Assembly: GCF_000473065.1 (NCBI RefSeq)
Contig: NZ_AXAZ01000016.1
Location: 84,580 to 148,579, forward strand
Length of the DNA: 64,000 nt
DNA from: Bradyrhizobium sp. WSM1743
GTDB taxonomy: Bacteria; Pseudomonadota; Alphaproteobacteria; Rhizobiales; Xanthobacteraceae
Reading direction: 5' to 3'
Positions 19,079-27,479 of this stretch are shown here, piece after piece (within the stretch, counting starts at the first letter, position 1; every line of letters begins with the position of its first letter). The notes under the pieces were generated by a model, which searched no databases, had not been told where the DNA came from, and saw only the letters and a list, made by a program, of their open reading frames with translations. A program made the translations under genes and the position numbers.

Positions 19079-20497
19079 CTACGCCACGGACATGTCGAGC
19101 GGAGGCGCGACGTGGTCGGGCAGCGGACAGACGTAAGGTGTCTTGGCCGTGCGCTTCTGAAGGTCGGCTTTGGCGGCCTTGATCAGCTCCGGATCCGTCA
19201 GTGCCTTGATGCCGAGCCCGGCCATCGCCTTGGCCGCCTGCACCATGGCCTTATGCGCATGCGAGCTCTTGCCCTGCGCCACTACCTGCCAGGTGTGGAA
19301 GGGCGTGCCGATTGCAACCGTCGGTGCGTGAACCTGTACGGTCGGCACCACCCAGCTGACGTCGCCGACATCGGTCGAGCCGACAAGCGGGTTGCGCTTG
19401 GCATCGAGCGGCACCAGGAAATCGGCCAGCGGCCGATCTGTCGGCTCCATGCCGATCGCGTAATAGACCGAGGCGATGTCCTTGTCGCTCAGCGTCGCAC
19501 GGATCTGGCTGGCAAAGTTCTTGTCCGCATCGTCGAAATGCGGCGGTCCGAGCTCTTCCATCACCTGGTGCAGCGCCTGCTCCAGCGGCGCGTTCGGCAG
19601 GATGTTGGAGACCGCGGAGATGATCTTCATCTCGACTTTGGTCTCGGTCATCAATGCGGCGCCCTGCGCGATCTTGGACACCCGCTCGACCAGCTCATTC
19701 ATGCCGGGAAGATCACGGGCGCGGATCGAATAGCGCACGCGCGCATGGGCCTGCACCACGTTGGGCGCGATGCCGCCAGTGTCGAGCAAGGCGTAATGCA
19801 CGCGCGCGTCACTCGGCATGTGCTCGCGCATGTAGTTTACGCCGACATTCATCAATTCCACCGCGTCGAGCGCCGAGCGGCCGAGATGCGGCGAGGCCGC
19901 CGCATGCGAGGTGCGGCCGGTGAAGATGAAGTCGGCGCGCGTATTCGCGAGCGACGGCGTCACCGCCACCTCCCAGAAACTGTGCGGATGCCAGGTGATG
20001 GCGATGTCGGCGTCCTCGAACGCGCCGGAGCGCACCATGAAGGCCTTGGCCGCGCCGCCTTCTTCCGCAGGGCAGCCGTAATAGCGCACGCGGCCGGGCA
20101 CCTTGTTCTCGGCCAGCCAGTCCTTCACGGCAGTCGCGGCGAGCAGCGCGGCGGAACCAAGCAGATTGTGACCGCAGCCATGGCCATGGCCGCCGGTCTC
20201 GATCGGGCGATGCTCGGCGACACCCGCCTCCTGGCTGAGGCCCGGCAGCGCGTCGTACTCACCCATGAAGGCGATGACCGGGCCGCCCTCGCCCCACTCG
20301 CCCATCAGCGCGGTCGGGATGCCGGCGACGTTCTCGGTGATGCGGAATCCCTGATGGCGCAGCTCGGCAAGATGCTCGGCGGCGGACCGCGCCTCGGTGT
20401 AGCAGACCTCAGGCGTGCCCCAGACCCTGTCGCTGAGATCGATGAAACGTGCCTTGATCGTGTCGATGCCACGCCAGATGTCGCTGCGGTTGTCCAT
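19079..20497 (-). CDS. M20-family amidohydrolase (AbgB-like)
   Basis: A 472-aa zinc-dependent aminoacylase or carboxypeptidase-like enzyme. Metal-ligand segments are visible: GGHGHGCGHNLLGSAALLAA, YYGCPAEEGGAAKAFMV and ITWHPHSF. The internal dimerisation domain contains TGRTSHAAASPHLGRSALDA. The family includes p-aminobenzoyl-glutamate hydrolase subunit B and indole-acetyl-amino-acid hydrolases. It precedes the peptide ABC genes in the same orientation, suggesting that the transporter imports an N-acyl amino acid or amide that this enzyme cleaves. The ATG at 20497 is used. Confidence 0.87.
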   Translation of the reverse strand: MDNRSDIWRGIDTIKARFIDLSDRVWGTPEVCYTEARSAAEHLAELRHQGFRITENVAGIPTALMGEWGEGGPVIAFMGEYDALPGLSQEAGVAEHRPIETGGHGHGCGHNLLGSAALLAATAVKDWLAENKVPGRVRYYGCPAEEGGAAKAFMVRSGAFEDADIAITWHPHSFWEVAVTPSLANTRADFIFTGRTSHAAASPHLGRSALDAVELMNVGVNYMREHMPSDARVHYALLDTGGIAPNVVQAHARVRYSIRARDLPGMNELVERVSKIAQGAALMTETKVEMKIISAVSNILPNAPLEQALHQVMEELGPPHFDDADKNFASQIRATLSDKDIASVYYAIGMEPTDRPLADFLVPLDAKRNPLVGSTDVGDVSWVVPTVQVHAPTVAIGTPFHTWQVVAQGKSSHAHKAMVQAAKAMAGLGIKALTDPELIKAAKADLQKRTAKTPYVCPLPDHVAPPLDMSVA

Positions 20498-20778
20498 GCT
20501 TGTCGTCCGTGATCCCAAGGTCAAACGAAGCGGCAATGGTTAGCAGCTTCGCTGTGCGGCGCCTAGCATCCCGCCGGACAGCAGCCATGCGGCCGGTGCC
20601 GGATCGCACGACGCCCCCGTGCAAGAGGCGTTTCCGTGCCTTTCGAAGATTTCACGCGGCGTTCTCACGAATAGTTGGGAACGAGGCTTTCAAGACGGCC
20701 TGCTCCGGCCTAAATTATGCGAGCTTCGCGCGTCGTTCCGCCAGCCGCCGGAGTGATGCTCTCAGCCAGGAGAACTCC

Positions 20779-21750
20779 ATGAGCACTCTGACCGAATGGA
20801 GAGTGCCGCCGGCGAACCAGCCGCGGACGAGCGACTATGGTTTCGATCTCGACCGCGCGCTCGGCTCCGTCGTCGGCCTGCACGCCATCATCCCACCGGA
20901 CGCCTTCAGCGCCGAGACGCTGGGCACCGAACGCGCCGGCAACGGCGTCGTGATCGACGACGGCCTGGTGCTCACGATAGGTTATCTCATCACCGAGGCA
21001 GAGTCGGTCTGGCTGCATCGCGCCGACGGACGCGTGGTGGAGGGACATGCGCTCGGCTTCGATTCCGAGACCGGGTTCGGGCTGGTGCAAGCGCTCGGCC
21101 GGCTCGACATCGCGCCGCTGCCGCTCGGCTCGTCGGCGGCAACCCGGATCGGCGACCGCGTCGTGGTCGGCGGCGCCGGCGGACGCACGCGCTCGGTGGC
21201 GAGCCAGATCGTGGCCAAGCAGGAATTCGCCGGCTACTGGGAATATCTGCTGGATGAGGCCATTTTCACCTGTCCGGCCCATCCGAACTGGGGCGGCACG
21301 GCGCTGCTCAACGAACGCGGCGAGTTGATCGGCATCGGCTCGCTCCAGCTCGAGCGCGAACGGGACGGCAAGGCCGAGCACGTCAATATGATCGTGCCGA
21401 TCGACCTCTTGAAGCCGATCCTGGAGGACTTGCGCAAATTCGGCCGCGTCAACAAGGCGGCGCGGCCCTGGCTCGGGCTCTTCTCGACCGAGATCGACAA
21501 CCGCGTGGTGGTGATCGGGATCTCCGCCAACGGCCCGGCCGCCCGCGCCGAGCTCAAGACCGGCGATGTCATCCTCGCCGTGGACGGCGACAAGGTCACG
21601 AGCCAGAGCGCCTTCTACAGGAAGATGTGGGCGCTCGGCGCCGCCGGCGTCGACGTGCCGCTCACAGTTCACCATGAAGGCGTCACCTTCGACGTCACGG
21701 TGACCTCGACCGATCGCTTCAAGCTCCTGAAGGCGCCGAAGCTGCACTGA
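20779..21750 (+). CDS. HtrA-fold PDZ protein lacking the serine-protease triad (pseudo-protease)
   Basis: A 323-aa protein with the S1C (HtrA/DegP) trypsin-like fold followed by a PDZ domain (WLGLFSTEIDNRVVVIGISA, GPAARAELKTGDVILAVDG). Aligned by motif to DegP, the catalytic His is Tyr69 (LTIGYLITEA), the Asp is Gly99 (DSETGFGLV) and the Ser is Trp171 (PNWGGTALL), so it should not be a protease. No signal peptide is seen. AGGAG at 20768-20772 fixes the start. It is 24 bp upstream of an alpha/beta-hydrolase gene, implying an operon. A scaffold or regulatory role is inferred. Confidence 0.83.
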   Translation: MSTLTEWRVPPANQPRTSDYGFDLDRALGSVVGLHAIIPPDAFSAETLGTERAGNGVVIDDGLVLTIGYLITEAESVWLHRADGRVVEGHALGFDSETGFGLVQALGRLDIAPLPLGSSAATRIGDRVVVGGAGGRTRSVASQIVAKQEFAGYWEYLLDEAIFTCPAHPNWGGTALLNERGELIGIGSLQLERERDGKAEHVNMIVPIDLLKPILEDLRKFGRVNKAARPWLGLFSTEIDNRVVVIGISANGPAARAELKTGDVILAVDGDKVTSQSAFYRKMWALGAAGVDVPLTVHHEGVTFDVTVTSTDRFKLLKAPKLH

Positions 21751-21774
21751 TCCCAGGGCTTGAGGAAGCGGGCG

Positions 21775-22845
21775 ATGACCGAGGCCGTGGTGGACGACAT
21801 CGTGGCCGTGCTGCCGCCGCTGCTCAATGCGCTGGAAGCACTCGGCTTCTTCCAGCGGCATTTGCACCCGCCGGCCTTCGCCTCCGTGATGAACGCAATC
21901 GGCACACCGGACGAGGCGCTGCAGGCCGCATTCGCCGCGATCGGCGAATGGCCGGAGCAGTTCGCCGGGCTGCGCGAACGACTCGGCCGCGCCTGCAGCG
22001 ACACGCTCGCCGCCTTTGCCGGCATCCGCGAGGTCGAGCGCGGCAATGGCGATCTCGTCGCCGTGTTTCGCGCGCTGCGCCACGTGCCGCGCGCGCTGGA
22101 GGCGCTGTATCCCCTGGCGGTGCAGTTTCCGCCGGTGAGCGGCTTCTTCCTTAACACCGCAAATCGCGAGAATGAGGATCTGCTCTCACGACTGCAAGTC
22201 GGCGCAGGCGAGCACACCGGCATCTTCCACGACCACAACGAGCCCGGCAGCCGCGCCGGCTTCTCGGTCTATGTCCCCGAATACTACATGCCCGACCGGC
22301 CAATGCCGCTGGTGATGGCGCTGCATGGCGGCAGCGGCAACGGCCGCGGCTTCCTCTGGAGCTGGCTGCGCGATGCCCGCAGTCTCGGCGCGATCCTGGT
22401 GGCGCCGACCGCGACCGGCCCGACCTGGGCGCTGATGGGCGATGACGCCGACACGCCGAACCTCATGCGCATCCTCGAGACGGTGCGCAGCCGCTGGAGC
22501 ATCGATGCCTCGCGCATGCTTCTGACCGGCATGAGCGACGGTGGCACCTTCTGCTACGTCACCGGACTCGAGCGCGCCTCGCCCTTCACCCACCTCGCGC
22601 CAGTCTCGGCGACCTTCCATCCGCTGATGGCGGAAATGGCGGACGCAACGCGCCTGCAAGGCCTGCCGGTCTTCATTACTCACGGCAAGCTCGACTGGAT
22701 GTTTCCGGCGCAGACCGCGCGGCAGACGCAGGCAGCGCTCTCCGCCGCCGGCGCCGACGTCAGCTATCGCGAGGTCGACGACCTCAGCCACACCTATCCG
22801 CGCGAGATCAACGCGGAGCTGCTGCAATGGCTGAATGGCAAATGA
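21775..22845 (+). CDS. Alpha/beta-hydrolase (phospholipase/carboxylesterase-like) with helical N-terminal domain
   Basis: A 356-aa protein. Residues 1 to about 150 form a helix-rich domain without recognisable motifs; the rest is an alpha/beta-hydrolase (MPLVMALHGGSGNGRGFLW oxyanion region). The catalytic triad is readable: Ser254 in GMSDGG, Asp307 in GKLDWMFP and His339 in LSHTYP. The ATG at 21775 is chosen over a TTG at 21760 because GAGGAAG is well spaced. It is co-oriented and adjacent to the pseudo-HtrA gene, which may partner with it. The substrate is unknown. Confidence 0.83.
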   Translation: MTEAVVDDIVAVLPPLLNALEALGFFQRHLHPPAFASVMNAIGTPDEALQAAFAAIGEWPEQFAGLRERLGRACSDTLAAFAGIREVERGNGDLVAVFRALRHVPRALEALYPLAVQFPPVSGFFLNTANRENEDLLSRLQVGAGEHTGIFHDHNEPGSRAGFSVYVPEYYMPDRPMPLVMALHGGSGNGRGFLWSWLRDARSLGAILVAPTATGPTWALMGDDADTPNLMRILETVRSRWSIDASRMLLTGMSDGGTFCYVTGLERASPFTHLAPVSATFHPLMAEMADATRLQGLPVFITHGKLDWMFPAQTARQTQAALSAAGADVSYREVDDLSHTYPREINAELLQWLNGK

Positions 22846-22926
22846 ACAACCTCTCCTTAGATGCGCCGCATGGCTGCGGAACCATCACTCCAGGCCGACG
22901 TTGTTGCCGGTCACCGGAGGTTCGCC

Positions 22927-23133
22927 ATGCAGACTTTTTTCGGAATGATCCTGGGCGCGCTGCTGCTCGCGGGCGGCGTCTATGTCTATGATTCCATGCA
23001 GACGTCGTCAGTCGCCAATGGCGAGGTCGCGATCACCAATCGCACCATCGTGAACTGGGACGTCGCCAAGGCCGATTGGGATGCGCTGCGCGATCGCGCG
23101 CACAAGGACTGGGTTCGGATCTCGTCGAAGTAA
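22927..23133 (+). CDS. Small single-pass membrane protein, conserved hypothetical
   Basis: A 68-aa protein with an N-terminal membrane segment (FFGMILGALLLAGGVYVYDS) and a polar C-terminal part (NWDVAKADWDALRDRAHKDW), predicted outside or periplasmic. A clear GGAGG at 22916-22920 precedes the ATG at 22927. It lies 81 bp after the hydrolase gene and could share its transcript. Function unknown. Confidence 0.72.
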   Translation: MQTFFGMILGALLLAGGVYVYDSMQTSSVANGEVAITNRTIVNWDVAKADWDALRDRAHKDWVRISSK

Positions 23134-23213
23134 CGACGCCGTATCATGAACGAGGCGCCGTCGCGAACTCCGCGGCGGCGCCTTTGTGCTGACCACAGTC
23201 AACGATACGCGCG

Positions 23214-23873
23214 TCAGTTCATCTTGGCCTTGCGGGCGTCGGCGATGACCTGCTCGAACTCGGTCATGCTGAGCACGCCGGGCACGCGGTACTTGCCGAC
23301 GATGAAGGACGGGGTGCCACGGAAACCGAAGGCTTCAGCCTGGTCGTTGTTGCGCTTGAGGATGGCGTCGATCTCCTTGGCGTGGCCGGTGAGATCGCGC
23401 TTCAACCGGTCCATATCGACCCCAGCAGCCGCGAGCAGCTCGTTGATGCGCGGCTCGGTCAGGCGCGAGCTGACGCCCATCATGGCGTCATGGGCCTGGT
23501 GGTACTTGTCCTGGAATTTGGCCGCGAGCGCAGTCCGCGCCGCCGTGACCGAAACCGGCCCAAGGATCGGCCAGTCCTTCATCACCAGCCGCACCTTGCC
23601 GTCGTCCTGGACGACCTGGCGCAGCTCGGGCTCGAGCTTGCGGCAATAGGGACAATTGTAGTCGGACCATTCGACGATGGTGATATTGCCGTCGGGATTG
23701 CCTGCGACGGGCGTATCGGGATCGCGCAGCACCTTGGCTTCGGTCAGCACCTCGTCATCGCCGGTCGCCGCGCGCGCCGAGGCGATCCCACCCACCGCGA
23801 GAGCACCTGCCCCGATCAGCGTCAGCGCCACGCGTCGCGTCGGCACAAGGCCCTTATTCCCAAATCCAGCCAT
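23214..23873 (-). CDS. DsbA-family thiol oxidoreductase (periplasmic)
   Basis: A 219-aa thioredoxin-fold protein. The N-terminus (PTRRVALTLIGAGALAVGG, then ASARA) is a signal sequence with a twin Arg. The active site is CPYC in WSDYNCPYCRKLEPELR, and the cis-Pro loop is FRGTPSFIVG. This arrangement fits the DsbA/ScsC/BdbD-like group that oxidises or isomerises periplasmic disulfides. A DsbB gene lies 5 kb downstream (28976-29515) and may reoxidise it. The start ATG at 23873 is preferred over an upstream frame. Confidence 0.88.
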   Translation of the reverse strand: MAGFGNKGLVPTRRVALTLIGAGALAVGGIASARAATGDDEVLTEAKVLRDPDTPVAGNPDGNITIVEWSDYNCPYCRKLEPELRQVVQDDGKVRLVMKDWPILGPVSVTAARTALAAKFQDKYHQAHDAMMGVSSRLTEPRINELLAAAGVDMDRLKRDLTGHAKEIDAILKRNNDQAEAFGFRGTPSFIVGKYRVPGVLSMTEFEQVIADARKAKMN

Positions 23874-23960
23874 ATCTCGTCCCGTTTCGGTCCCATCTCT
23901 ATCGATACGGATCGAGACCGGCAATTGTTACAGCTCATATAGAGTGTCGCGGCGGCGATG

Positions 23961-24683
23961 TCATCGCACCAGCAGTGTGACCGCCAGCGGCACCAGGAAC
24001 GAGGTCACCAGAGCGTTCAGGCTCATGGCGATGCCGGAGAAGACGCCGGCGATCTCGTCGACCTGGAACGCGCGGGCGGTGCCGATGCCATGCGCGGCAA
24101 GACCGGCGGCAAAGCCGCGGGCCCGGTAATCGATGATGCCGGTGCGATTCATCAGCGGCGTCACGATGATTGCGCCCATGATGCCGGTGAGGATCACGGC
24201 GACCGCCGCCAGCGAAGGATCGGCATGCAGGGATTCGGCGATGCCCATGGCGACGCCGGCGGTGACCGATTTCGGCGCCAGCGACAGCACGACATCGCGC
24301 GGCAGGCCGGCGAACTCGGCCAGCAGCACCACCGACACCACGGCCGTAACCGATCCCGCGAGCAGCGCCACCAGCATCGGCACGATCGAGGCGACCACGC
24401 GCTTGCGGTTCTCATAGAGCGGGACGGCGAGCGCGACGGTGGCGGGACCCAGCAGGAAATGTACGAACTGGGCGCCGGCGAAATAGGTCGTGTAGGAGGT
24501 ACCGGTCAGGAGCAGGAACGCGCCGATGATCCACATCGCGTGCAGCACGGGATTGGCCAGCGGATGGCGCCGCGTCGCCAGCGAGACCGCGTCCGTGCTC
24601 GCATAGACCAGCAGCGTTACGGTCAGCCACAGCAGTGGCGATTGCGAAAGATAGACCCACAGCGAGAACGGATTGTCCTTCAT
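23961..24683 (-). CDS. LrgB/CidB-family membrane protein
   Basis: A 240-aa polytopic membrane protein of the LrgB family with about seven hydrophobic segments, including the conserved AGVAMGIAESLHADPSLAAV and HGIGTARAFQVDEIAGVFSG. Its start overlaps the stop of the LrgA-like gene by 4 bp (ATGA). The LrgAB/CidAB pairs are described as holin/antiholin-like and, in some bacteria, as small organic acid exporters or importers. Confidence 0.9.
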   Translation of the reverse strand: MKDNPFSLWVYLSQSPLLWLTVTLLVYASTDAVSLATRRHPLANPVLHAMWIIGAFLLLTGTSYTTYFAGAQFVHFLLGPATVALAVPLYENRKRVVASIVPMLVALLAGSVTAVVSVVLLAEFAGLPRDVVLSLAPKSVTAGVAMGIAESLHADPSLAAVAVILTGIMGAIIVTPLMNRTGIIDYRARGFAAGLAAHGIGTARAFQVDEIAGVFSGIAMSLNALVTSFLVPLAVTLLVR

Positions 24684-25063
24684 CGCGCGTCCTGTTGCTT
24701 CAACAGGCGGCTGACGAGGCGAAAGGTCAGCACGGTCGCGAGCAGCGTGACGACCACGGACAGCGCGAGCACGAGGGTGATGGCGATGCCGTGAGACGCG
24801 AGCAGGTCGAGCTTCTGCACGACGCCGACGCCGGCCGGCACGAATAATAGTGAGAGATGGGCCAGCAGGCCCTTGCTCGCCGTCTCGACACCGTCATTGC
24901 GCAGCGGCCCGCGCGCGAGCAGCGCAAAGCGGTCCCGCGTCATCAGCAGGATCAGGAGCAGCAGGAGGCCCAGCACTGGTCCCGGCAACGGCAGGCCGAG
25001 GCCGCGCACGACGGCTTCGCCGATCAATTGGCAGAGCAGGATGAGGCCGAGACTTGCAAGCAT
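24680..25063 (-). CDS. LrgA/CidA-family membrane protein
   Basis: A 127-aa membrane protein with four hydrophobic segments (LASLGLILLCQLIGEAVV, then PGPVLGLLLLLILLM), the family-typical LPLPGPVLG turn and LFVPAGVGVVQKLDLL. The ATG at 25063 is chosen; a GTG two codons earlier is possible. It forms a two-gene operon with the LrgB-like gene. No regulator (LytR type) is adjacent. Confidence 0.88.
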   Translation of the reverse strand: MLASLGLILLCQLIGEAVVRGLGLPLPGPVLGLLLLLILLMTRDRFALLARGPLRNDGVETASKGLLAHLSLLFVPAGVGVVQKLDLLASHGIAITLVLALSVVVTLLATVLTFRLVSRLLKQQDAR

Positions 25064-25107
25064 GACCACCGCATCAAGGGATGCGCTGGCTCGCTTGTCA
25101 ATCGCCG

Positions 25108-25584
25108 CTATGCGCGGGACGCGCGCGATTCATGCGACGTCGCAGGGCGAGGCAGCATCGCCATCAAGGTCGCAGTCATCGTGGCGATCAGCGTGACCTT
25201 GCCGTCATGCTCGGCGTAGGCCTTTGCCTCGCAGAAGGTGAGTGTGCGGCCGGGCTTGACCACCTCGGCCTTGAAGACGAAACGCTCGCCGCGGGCGGGC
25301 GCGAGCAGCGTAGCCTTGAATTCGACGGTGAGGATATCGGCCGCCGGCGGCATCAAGCTGAAGGCCGCAACGCCGCAGGCGTTGTCGAGCCCGGCCGTGT
25401 TGATGCCGGCATGGATAAAGCCGTTCTGCTGTGTGAGAGCCGGCGCGTGCAGCATCGCCAGCTCGACCTCGCCCGGCACGAGACGCACGATCACGATGCC
25501 GAGCGTGCGCATCGCCGGCTGGGCATCGAACATGGCGATGGAGGCCGCGCGATAGCCCGGGTTTTTCGGCTCGAAGGCAGTCAT
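25108..25584 (-). CDS. PaaI-type hotdog thioesterase
   Basis: A 158-aa hotdog-fold protein with LTQQNGFIHAGINTAGLDNA, matching the GxxHGGxxxxLxD-like helix of the PaaI/YigI group, then LTVEFKATLLAPARGERF and ATMTATLM. It probably hydrolyses an acyl-CoA thioester. It is downstream of a second thioesterase gene with a 3-bp gap; GAGGTG provides the ribosome site. Both are under the twin palindrome shared with the divergent TetR gene. Confidence 0.85.
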   Translation of the reverse strand: MTAFEPKNPGYRAASIAMFDAQPAMRTLGIVIVRLVPGEVELAMLHAPALTQQNGFIHAGINTAGLDNACGVAAFSLMPPAADILTVEFKATLLAPARGERFVFKAEVVKPGRTLTFCEAKAYAEHDGKVTLIATMTATLMAMLPRPATSHESRASRA

Positions 25585-25587
25585 GGC

Positions 25588-26016
25588 TCACACCTCGGCC
25601 GGTTCGGCAAGATGCCTCAAGGCCACTTCGCGGATGGCATCGGCGAACGGTGCGGACTTCCGCAATTGGCGGTCCATGTGCACGCCGGTGATCTCGCACG
25701 TCGCTGCGAGTTCGCCGGTCTCGGCGTTCGTCATGTCGTGCCGGAAGCGGATCGACTTGTCCCTGATCTCGAGCAGATGGCTGCGGATCTCGACGATGTC
25801 GCCGGCGAGCAGCTCGCGCCTGTAGGCAATGTTCTGCTGCACGGCGGCCATGCTGCGGCCGGAGCTGCGCAAGTAACTCGGCGTCAGGCCAAGGCGGGCG
25901 AACAGATTCCAGTTGGCCTCGTCGAACTTGCCGACATACCACATGATGTTCATGTGCCCGACATGGTCGCATTGCCACGGATAGACCGTGCCGCGATAGG
26001 TCGCCTCCTGCTCCAT
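25588..26016 (-). CDS. 4-hydroxybenzoyl-CoA-type acyl-CoA thioesterase
   Basis: A 142-aa hotdog thioesterase of the 4HBT/YbgC group: YPWQCDHVGHMNIMWYVGKF carries the catalytic Asp and the HMN motif, followed by NIAYRRELLAGDIVEIRSH. GGGAGGAAAG is a strong ribosome site before the ATG. It is the first gene of a two-thioesterase operon divergent from a TetR regulator, with two palindromic operators between them. The substrate is a CoA thioester of unknown acyl group. Confidence 0.9.
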   Translation of the reverse strand: MEQEATYRGTVYPWQCDHVGHMNIMWYVGKFDEANWNLFARLGLTPSYLRSSGRSMAAVQQNIAYRRELLAGDIVEIRSHLLEIRDKSIRFRHDMTNAETGELAATCEITGVHMDRQLRKSAPFADAIREVALRHLAEPAEV

Positions 26017-26048
26017 CGCCTTTCCTCCCGCATTTCCGTCTTTGATCG

Positions 26049-26068
26049 TTGATACGGTAGCGTATCAA
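26049..26068. promoter_or_regulatory. Palindromic operator 1 in thioesterase/TetR intergenic region
   Basis: TTGATACGGTAGCGTATCAA has perfect 8-bp arms (TTGATACG and CGTATCAA) around GTAG. It lies 33 bp upstream of the thioesterase start and is near-identical to a second site centred 35 bp away. It is a likely binding site for the adjacent TetR protein. Confidence 0.8.
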
Positions 26069-26086
26069 ACCCGTGTCGCGTTAGCA

Positions 26087-26104
26087 ATACGGTACCGTAT
26101 CAAG
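26087..26104. promoter_or_regulatory. Palindromic operator 2 in thioesterase/TetR intergenic region
   Basis: ATACGGTACCGTAT (26087-26100) is a perfect 14-bp palindrome, with CAAG following. It shares the ATACGGTA and CGTATCAA halves with operator 1 and lies about 20 bp before the TetR start, well placed for autorepression. Confidence 0.8.
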
Positions 26105-26123
26105 ATCGGGTGAGGCTTCCTTC

Positions 26124-26672
26124 ATGAGCGACGGCAAGGGCGATGTCTGGGTCGAGGCGGGATTCACCGAGCTCGCCCGCGCGGGGGTGGAGGGCGTGCG
26201 GGTCGAGGTTCTCGCCAAGAACCTCGGCGTCACCAAGGGCGGCTTCTACCGACGCTTCGCCGACCGCGCCGCGCTGCTCGATGCCATGCTGAAAGCCTGG
26301 CGCGAGGGACGCATCGCCGCGATCGCCCAGCAGACAAGTCTCGCCGGGCAAGCGCCCCGCGAGCGGCTGAGGGCGGTGATCCAGCTCTATTCCGAGCGTC
26401 TCAACCCGGAAGGGATGGCGATCGAGCTCGCGATCCGGCAATGGGCCCGCTCGGACGGGAACGCCGCGGCGGCGGTGGCGAGCGTCGACGCGGCGCGGCT
26501 CAAGCACGTCGGCGAACTCTATCGCGCGACCGGTCTTGCGGCCGAGGAGGCCGACGCGCAGGCCTTCCTGTTCTACTGCTTCATCTTCGGCCAGAGCCTG
26601 TTGTTCGTCGAGAGCAGTCCGCGCAAGCGGTCGCAGCTCGTGGCGAAATCGGCCGAGAAGCTGCTCGACTGA
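26124..26672 (+). CDS. TetR-family transcriptional regulator
   Basis: A 182-aa regulator with the N-terminal TetR helix-turn-helix (ARAGVEGVRVEVLAKNLGVT, then KGGFYRRFADRAALLDAML) and a C-terminal ligand-binding and dimerisation domain. Its promoter region carries two copies of a palindrome shared with the divergent thioesterase operon, implying control of both. An acyl-CoA or fatty acid ligand is a reasonable guess from the neighbours. Its TGA overlaps the first bases of a dispersed repeat. Confidence 0.9.
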   Translation: MSDGKGDVWVEAGFTELARAGVEGVRVEVLAKNLGVTKGGFYRRFADRAALLDAMLKAWREGRIAAIAQQTSLAGQAPRERLRAVIQLYSERLNPEGMAIELAIRQWARSDGNAAAAVASVDAARLKHVGELYRATGLAAEEADAQAFLFYCFIFGQSLLFVESSPRKRSQLVAKSAEKLLD

Positions 26673-26739
26673 GCATGATCCGGACCCGCGGGGCCGCGTG
26701 AGCGCAAAGTGTGCAGCGGTTTTCCGAAAAGACATGCTC
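26671..26739. repeat. Dispersed intergenic repeat (GAGCATGATCCGGA-type)
   Basis: The element starts GAGCATGATCCGGACC and ends TTTTCCGAAAAGACATGCTC, with complementary ends (GAGCATG and CATGCTC). This form is recalled as widespread in Rhizobiales intergenic DNA. It begins inside the TetR stop codon. Confidence 0.75.
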
Positions 26740-26755
26740 GAAAAATTCGAGCGAA

Positions 26756-26780
26756 ATGGCCGGAGCGTTGCTCCGGCCAT
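26756..26780. terminator. Hairpin between convergent TetR and secreted-protein genes
   Basis: ATGGCCGGAGC and GCTCCGGCCAT form an 11-bp perfect stem with a GTT loop. On the minus strand it is followed, after a short gap, by a second small hairpin (GCTCGAA/TTCGAGC) containing a T run, so it may terminate the minus-strand gene at 26797. A canonical U tract is not directly adjacent. Confidence 0.5.
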
Positions 26781-26796
26781 CGTACCAATTCGAAGC

Positions 26797-27279
26797 TCAG
26801 GCGGCGCCCTTCAGCTTCTTGGTGCATTCGCTGTAATAGCCGCCGCCCTTCTGGATCCACTTCAAGCCGCCATTGCCGTTGGTGGCCTTGTTGGCATTGT
26901 ACTGGTCGACGCAGGTGTGCAGGCGCGCCTTGCCGGGAGTCTCCTTGGCATATTTCGGATCGACCGCGTTCGGATAGACCGCGGGTCCCGCCGGCAGGGC
27001 CGGCGCGGCGGCGGGTGCCGCCTCCTTCTTCGCCTGCTTTGGCTCGGCAGGAGCGGTCGGCGCAGCCGCGGTGGGCGCAGCGGCAGGCGTTGCGTCGGCA
27101 CCGCATTGGGCCTTGCGGAAATCATTCCACTTCATGGTTCCGAGCGAGCCGTCCTTCTTGGCGGCCTGATATTTCGCGCTGCACTCCTGCGCGGTCAGTG
27201 CCTGCGCTGGCGCGCTCGCCAGCAACGCTGCGACACCGGACGCTGCAATCGCACACAACAATTTTGTCTGAATGGTCAT
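26797..27279 (-). CDS. Secreted protein with duplicated Cys-bounded motif, hypothetical
   Basis: A 160-aa exported protein: signal peptide of about 28 residues ending APAQA, then a motif CSAKYQAAKKDGSLGTMKWN closing at a second Cys, an Ala/Pro/Lys-rich linker (about residues 62-95), and a related motif beginning CVDQYNANK and closing at SEC. The two units share C-x3-Y-x-A-x-K, then G, KW and C, suggesting an internal duplication with one disulfide each. No known family is recognised. It lies next to a PsiF-like gene on the other strand. Confidence 0.75.
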   Translation of the reverse strand: MTIQTKLLCAIAASGVAALLASAPAQALTAQECSAKYQAAKKDGSLGTMKWNDFRKAQCGADATPAAAPTAAAPTAPAEPKQAKKEAAPAAAPALPAGPAVYPNAVDPKYAKETPGKARLHTCVDQYNANKATNGNGGLKWIQKGGGYYSECTKKLKGAA

Positions 27280-27479
27280 CCCTTGGTCTCCTCCTTGGTC
27301 TTCCCGACGGAAGTGAAACGAGGATTGCTATCCTAGCGTGCCGGCCGCTTGCGACAAGGATGCGATGGGTTGCGGTGGCGAAAATATAGTGATCCTGCAG
27401 CTCAACTCATTCATGTCGCGTTCAGCAACGCGAGCCGACGTTCCAGCCCTTCGCAATTCTCGCAAGCAGAGTGCACCAC

